A stretch of DNA of 64,000 nt from Melanopsichium pennsylvanicum (taxonomy: Eukaryota; Basidiomycota; Ustilaginomycetes; Ustilaginales): positions 186,001 through 250,000 of the forward strand of contig OAPG01000018.1 in the NCBI GenBank assembly GCA_900208305.1. Reading direction: 5' to 3'. Positions 60,963-64,000 of the stretch are shown one piece after another. Made by a program: the position numbers and the translations under genes. The first letter of the stretch is position 1; each line of letters opens with the position of its first letter. The notes beneath the pieces were generated by a model, which worked only from the letters and a program-made list of their open reading frames with translations, was not told the origin of the DNA and searched no databases.

Positions 60963-62306
60963 TCAATGCCTATTCTTTCCAGCAGCAGCCAAGACTTCAC
61001 TCTCACCTATGGGCTGAGGTTTAAAACTCTTGTCTCCACTCTGACCACCGAATTGAGCATCGAGTGTAACACTTGGCAAATCAAAATCACCTAAAGGAGT
61101 CTCTGCCAAATACAACCTTCTCAATGCATCCTCTGCCGCCCTAAATTCTGCCATCCTAATACTGCTACCACTCGCTTCACCAATCTTTGTCGCTCCACTC
61201 CAAACGCCTACCACAAAGATCGGACTGATGCTCAACCTTCCACTCTCCGCCACCATCCTGCTCTGTGGAGATGGTTTGCCATATTTGGCACAAGTGCATG
61301 CTAGCGCGTGTTTGGGATCGTGAAATTTTAGCAAGTTGGCCAAGTTGAGCGAACGGTTGAGAAAGTTGGAAATGACAAAGTTGCGAGTAACAGAAAGACC
61401 TTGTTCCTGAAAAATGACTGCGATCAAAGCACGCATCGATTCTGCTGCAACATCTCTCGAAAGTAAAGTTCGCATAGGAGAAGAGGAGTAGGAGGTGGTG
61501 GTGGTAGTTTTGTTTTTGTTGAGAGGAGTAGGGGAAGCGCTTAGACGGCCACGTTTTTGGATTGCATTGTTCGAGGTGGGGACTCGAGCTTGTTTGTTCC
61601 AACGTAGAATGCCTTGACCAGCGAGACCAAGTTCAGAACCCACGTCTGCGAGGGTTGTGGGACCAACGAAAGCAGCCACGGCTGCTTTGAGAACGCGAGT
61701 TGGAAGGTTGGGATATCTGAGATGCAAGTATTCGGTTGCAAGCATACCTAACAGCGAATTGCCAACGGTTGCTAAAGCGGCATGATGCTCTACACCGTCA
61801 GCTTTGAATGCTAAGAGCTGTGCATCGTCGAGAGGAGTTGCACCTTGCTTTTTAACAAGGCCGCTGACTGCGACTGAGGGTTCGAGCTTAAGATTGGGTT
61901 CTGCATTGACTCTGTCCACCAAATTCTGAAACGAAGGATGGGTACAAGCCTGATAAACTAGGCGAATGCGACGTTCACGGGTTTGTGGGTCAACAGAGGA
62001 GGGGATGAGGCCGAGACGGGATGTGAGGGCAACGAATGCAGAAAGGGGTGGTGGACGAATAGAAGCGTAAAGTTCTGGCTGTTCACGGGCTAGACGAGGT
62101 AGGTGAACATTTGGAGTAGGATCGTGAACGTAAGGTGGTGTAATGACGGAGGACTCGGATGAAGCAGAAGTGGGTGTTGAGATTGCGGTGGATGCTAAAC
62201 GATGCTGTGATGCAAGAGATGAAGAGATGAATGCATGTGTCGAGGTGGATGCATTGGATTGGGATGATGGACGAAATGCGCGTGAGAAAGATCTTGTGGC
62301 AGCCAT
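60963..62306 (-). CDS. MRPL3: Mitochondrial large-subunit ribosomal protein MRPL3 (mL44)
   Basis: 447 aa from the ATG at 62306. The first about 50 residues are a Ser/Arg/Ala-rich mitochondrial presequence (MAATRSFSRAFRPSSQ). An RNase III-like helical domain follows: LYASIRPPPLSAFVALTSRL, RRIRLVYQACTHPSFQNLVD, LATVGNSLLGMLATEYLHLR, and then a later helix ESMRALIAVIFQEQGLSVTR. The canonical catalytic acidic box of active RNase III is not preserved, as in mL44, so it is probably structural. A Ser/Thr/Lys insert (about 265-285) has poly-Thr. The C-terminus is a dsRNA-binding-type fold (VGVWSGATKIGEASGSSIRM, AEFRAAEDALRRLYL). Divergent from LST8. Confidence 0.88.
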   Translation of the reverse strand: MAATRSFSRAFRPSSQSNASTSTHAFISSSLASQHRLASTAISTPTSASSESSVITPPYVHDPTPNVHLPRLAREQPELYASIRPPPLSAFVALTSRLGLIPSSVDPQTRERRIRLVYQACTHPSFQNLVDRVNAEPNLKLEPSVAVSGLVKKQGATPLDDAQLLAFKADGVEHHAALATVGNSLLGMLATEYLHLRYPNLPTRVLKAAVAAFVGPTTLADVGSELGLAGQGILRWNKQARVPTSNNAIQKRGRLSASPTPLNKNKTTTTTSYSSSPMRTLLSRDVAAESMRALIAVIFQEQGLSVTRNFVISNFLNRSLNLANLLKFHDPKHALACTCAKYGKPSPQSRMVAESGRLSISPIFVVGVWSGATKIGEASGSSIRMAEFRAAEDALRRLYLAETPLGDFDLPSVTLDAQFGGQSGDKSFKPQPIGESEVLAAAGKNRH

Positions 62307-62949
62307 TATGGTGAATCACAATGCAAACAAGGCTATTGGTACTGTTGGTAGTCAGAGAGATGGTGGTGTTGGTGGTGATTATGATGATGTTAACGATGGC
62401 TTGGTCGTATGGTCTCGAGTGGTAAAAGAAATCTCGAGAAATTCTTCCATTTCGACCTTTTCTTTCAATAATGTTCGGATTTTAACCTGCGAATCTTCAC
62501 GTGATGCTGCCAATTCTGTTTTATGAGTATTGATACATTGTACCGTGCGAGTAGAAAATTATAAATTTCTAACTCCACCTTTCCATCTTTCCATCTTTCC
62601 ATCTTTCCACCTTTGCACCTTTGGCGACTCTTTCGGCATTTCACTCAAATGCTCAGACCGCATATTGATTAGTTTTCTACATTGCCATAGACAACGTCGG
62701 CCATTCCACCATCAACTGCCTACTTTACTGTAATTTACGATACTATACTATACTATACGATACCATCAATCCTATCCACATTGGTCGCTTCCACACACTA
62801 CACTTGGCTGCTGTCAAAATATTAATTCGACCGATGCAGCGCGTGGTTGAGCAGCACCTCTCACATCCTCCTTTCACACACACTCACACACATATACATA
62901 CACGTACATACATATATACACATCAAAGGTGTGAGCATCATCCATCACA
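62307..62949. promoter_or_regulatory. Divergent promoter region of MRPL3 and LST8
   Basis: 643 bp with three short repeat patches: a TTTCCATCT unit at 62573-62620, TACTGTA at 62726-62732 next to ACTATACTATACTATAC at about 62742-62758, and a CACACA/TACATA run at 62873-62923. Confidence 0.45.
62573..62620. repeat. TTTCCATCT-type 9-bp tandem repeat (about four to five copies)
   Basis: Copies decay to TTTCCACCT and TTTGCACCT at the right end. It is within the MRPL3/LST8 promoter region. Confidence 0.85.
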
Positions 62950-63875
62950 ATGGCAGCACGCCGTGCACCAGTTCGCATGCCAACTCAGGGCCGGTCGTCT
63001 CCTAATTCTGTAGCCGACGTTCACGCACACCAATCGGCAGCCCAAGTTCAAGCTCAAACTCAAGCCCAATCTGTAGCCCAATCCTCTCAATCCAACACAC
63101 AAGACGCTCTTTCCGTCTTACTCGTCACTGCAGGTTACGATCACACCATTCGTTTCTGGGAAGCATGGTCCGGTATTTGCTCCCGTACTATCCAACATCC
63201 CGACTCTCAAGTGAATCGACTCTCCATCTCGCCCGACAAACGCTTCCTCGCTGCGGCTGCCAACACTCACATTCGACTGTACGACTGTTCAATAGCCTCT
63301 CCCGCCTCCATTGCCGCTGCCAACGCAGCTTCTGGTTCAAGCGCAGCTGCAAATGGTGCCAATGCACCTGCACAACCTATCGCTACCCTAGAAGGCCACC
63401 AGGGCAACGTAACAGCCATCGCTTGGCATTGCGACATGCAATGGCTCGTCAGCGGAGGAGAAGATGGTCTCCTCAAGATCTGGGACCTTCGTACATCACG
63501 CGCTACAAGGATTTATGACCATAGAGGTCCCGTCAACGATGTTGTGGTACATCCAAATCAGGGAGAGTTAGTGAGTTGCGATCAGAACGGAAGCGTCAAA
63601 GTGTGGGATTTGGGTCAAAACGGTTGTAGTCACGAGTTAGTTCCCGAGGAAGGTGTACCTATACGAAGTGTCACCGTGGCTGCAGATGGAAGTTGCTTGG
63701 TCGCGGGCAACAATACGGGTAAAGTGTATGTTTGGAGATTTATCAATGGAACCTATGAGGGTCAGCTTCCAAGTCCAGCCACTGCAGGAGGCGATTTTAC
63801 AGAGTTGCAACCCGTCACCACTTTTCAAGCGCACGAAAAGTACCTCACAAGAGTGTTACTCAGTCCAGACGTTCG
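62950..63875 (+). CDS. LST8: LST8, WD-repeat subunit of TOR complexes (first exon; gene continues past window)
   Basis: The first exon runs from the ATG at 62950 to about 63875, where GTAAGT opens an intron; the rest lies beyond the right edge. LST8 is a seven-blade WD40 propeller that stabilises the TOR kinase in TORC1 and TORC2. Visible units: LLVTAGYDHTIRFWEAWSGI, VNRLSISPDKRFLAAA and IRLYDCSI, LEGHQGNVTAIAWHCDMQWL, VSGGEDGLLKIWDLRTSR, VSCDQNGSVKVWDLG, VAGNNTGKVYVWRF, FQAHEKYLTRVLLSPD. The N-terminus is extended by about 50 Ala/Gln/Ser residues versus usual LST8, and an Ala/Ser loop sits in blade 2. A TTGCAG at 63931-63936 is an acceptor-like site, but reading on from it gives ECWFESHS, not LST8, so the true acceptor is probably outside the window. 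Confidence 0.9.
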
Positions 63876-64000
63876 GTAAGTCACCCGCACCATCATCTTG
63901 ACCACCACCTCTGTTGTTCCACTCGCATGTTGCAGTGAATGTTGGTTCGAAAGTCACTCATCCTCTTACTTGTCCCCTGCTTTTTGTTTCTCTTTTTCTC

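Noticed and set aside
63937..64000. Second LST8 exon after TTGCAG
   Set aside because: The reading frame from it does not give LST8 sequence; the real acceptor probably lies beyond the window.

Overview
The window is an ordinary-looking stretch of a fungal nuclear chromosome. It most likely comes from a smut fungus or close relative (Basidiomycota, Ustilaginomycotina). This is inferred from short, sparse introns (GT..AG, 80-380 bp), large mostly intron-free genes, fungal-only families (KRE6/SKN1 beta-glucan synthesis, chitin synthase, Zn2Cys6 factor, Boi-type polarity protein, JIP5, AIM19), and long low-complexity protein tails. There are no bacterial, plasmid, phage, transposon or CRISPR signatures, and I saw no convincing tRNA or rRNA gene.

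Twenty protein-coding genes can be supported. From left to right: an Mtf2-like mitochondrial expression protein (cut by the left edge); TRM2 tRNA m5U methyltransferase; a small coiled-coil protein; KRE6/SKN1 with a previously hidden 34-nt last exon; a Zn2Cys6 transcription factor; DPH1; a Boi-type SH3-SAM-PH protein; JIP5; a three-exon complex I subunit (NDUFA1/MWFE type) that no single open frame reveals; a full-length ABCC transporter; a BSD2/NDFIP protein; a RINT1/TIP20 tether; an AAAP amino-acid transporter; a small multi-exon membrane protein whose frame is unresolved; AIM19; a chitin synthase with DEK-C tail; a heat-shock-factor protein; an APC permease; TFIIF beta (TFG2); mitochondrial ribosomal protein MRPL3; and LST8 (cut by the right edge at an intron).

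The layout is dominated by alternating divergent and convergent pairs. Convergent partners are usually 250-400 bp apart, and divergent pairs share 300 bp to more than 4 kb. The long gene-poor gaps are 9744-14045, 38444-42478, 44607-46437, 49975-52198 and 57533-59221. They hold simple repeats, A-rich islands and recurrent TACTGTA heptamers, but no gene I can defend. The genes do not form a pathway cluster. Loose themes are cell wall and polarity (KRE6, chitin synthase, Boi), translation (TRM2, DPH1, JIP5, MRPL3), mitochondria (Mtf2-like, NDUFA1, AIM19, MRPL3), and nutrient transport or sensing (AAAP, APC, BSD2, LST8).

I found no gene set that looks like an undescribed biological system. The most useful observations are exon structures (KRE6 last exon, the NDUFA1-type gene, the frame puzzle at 42479-43502) and the TACTGTA motif. 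Starts were moved to the first credible ATG where an open frame began at TTG or GTG.
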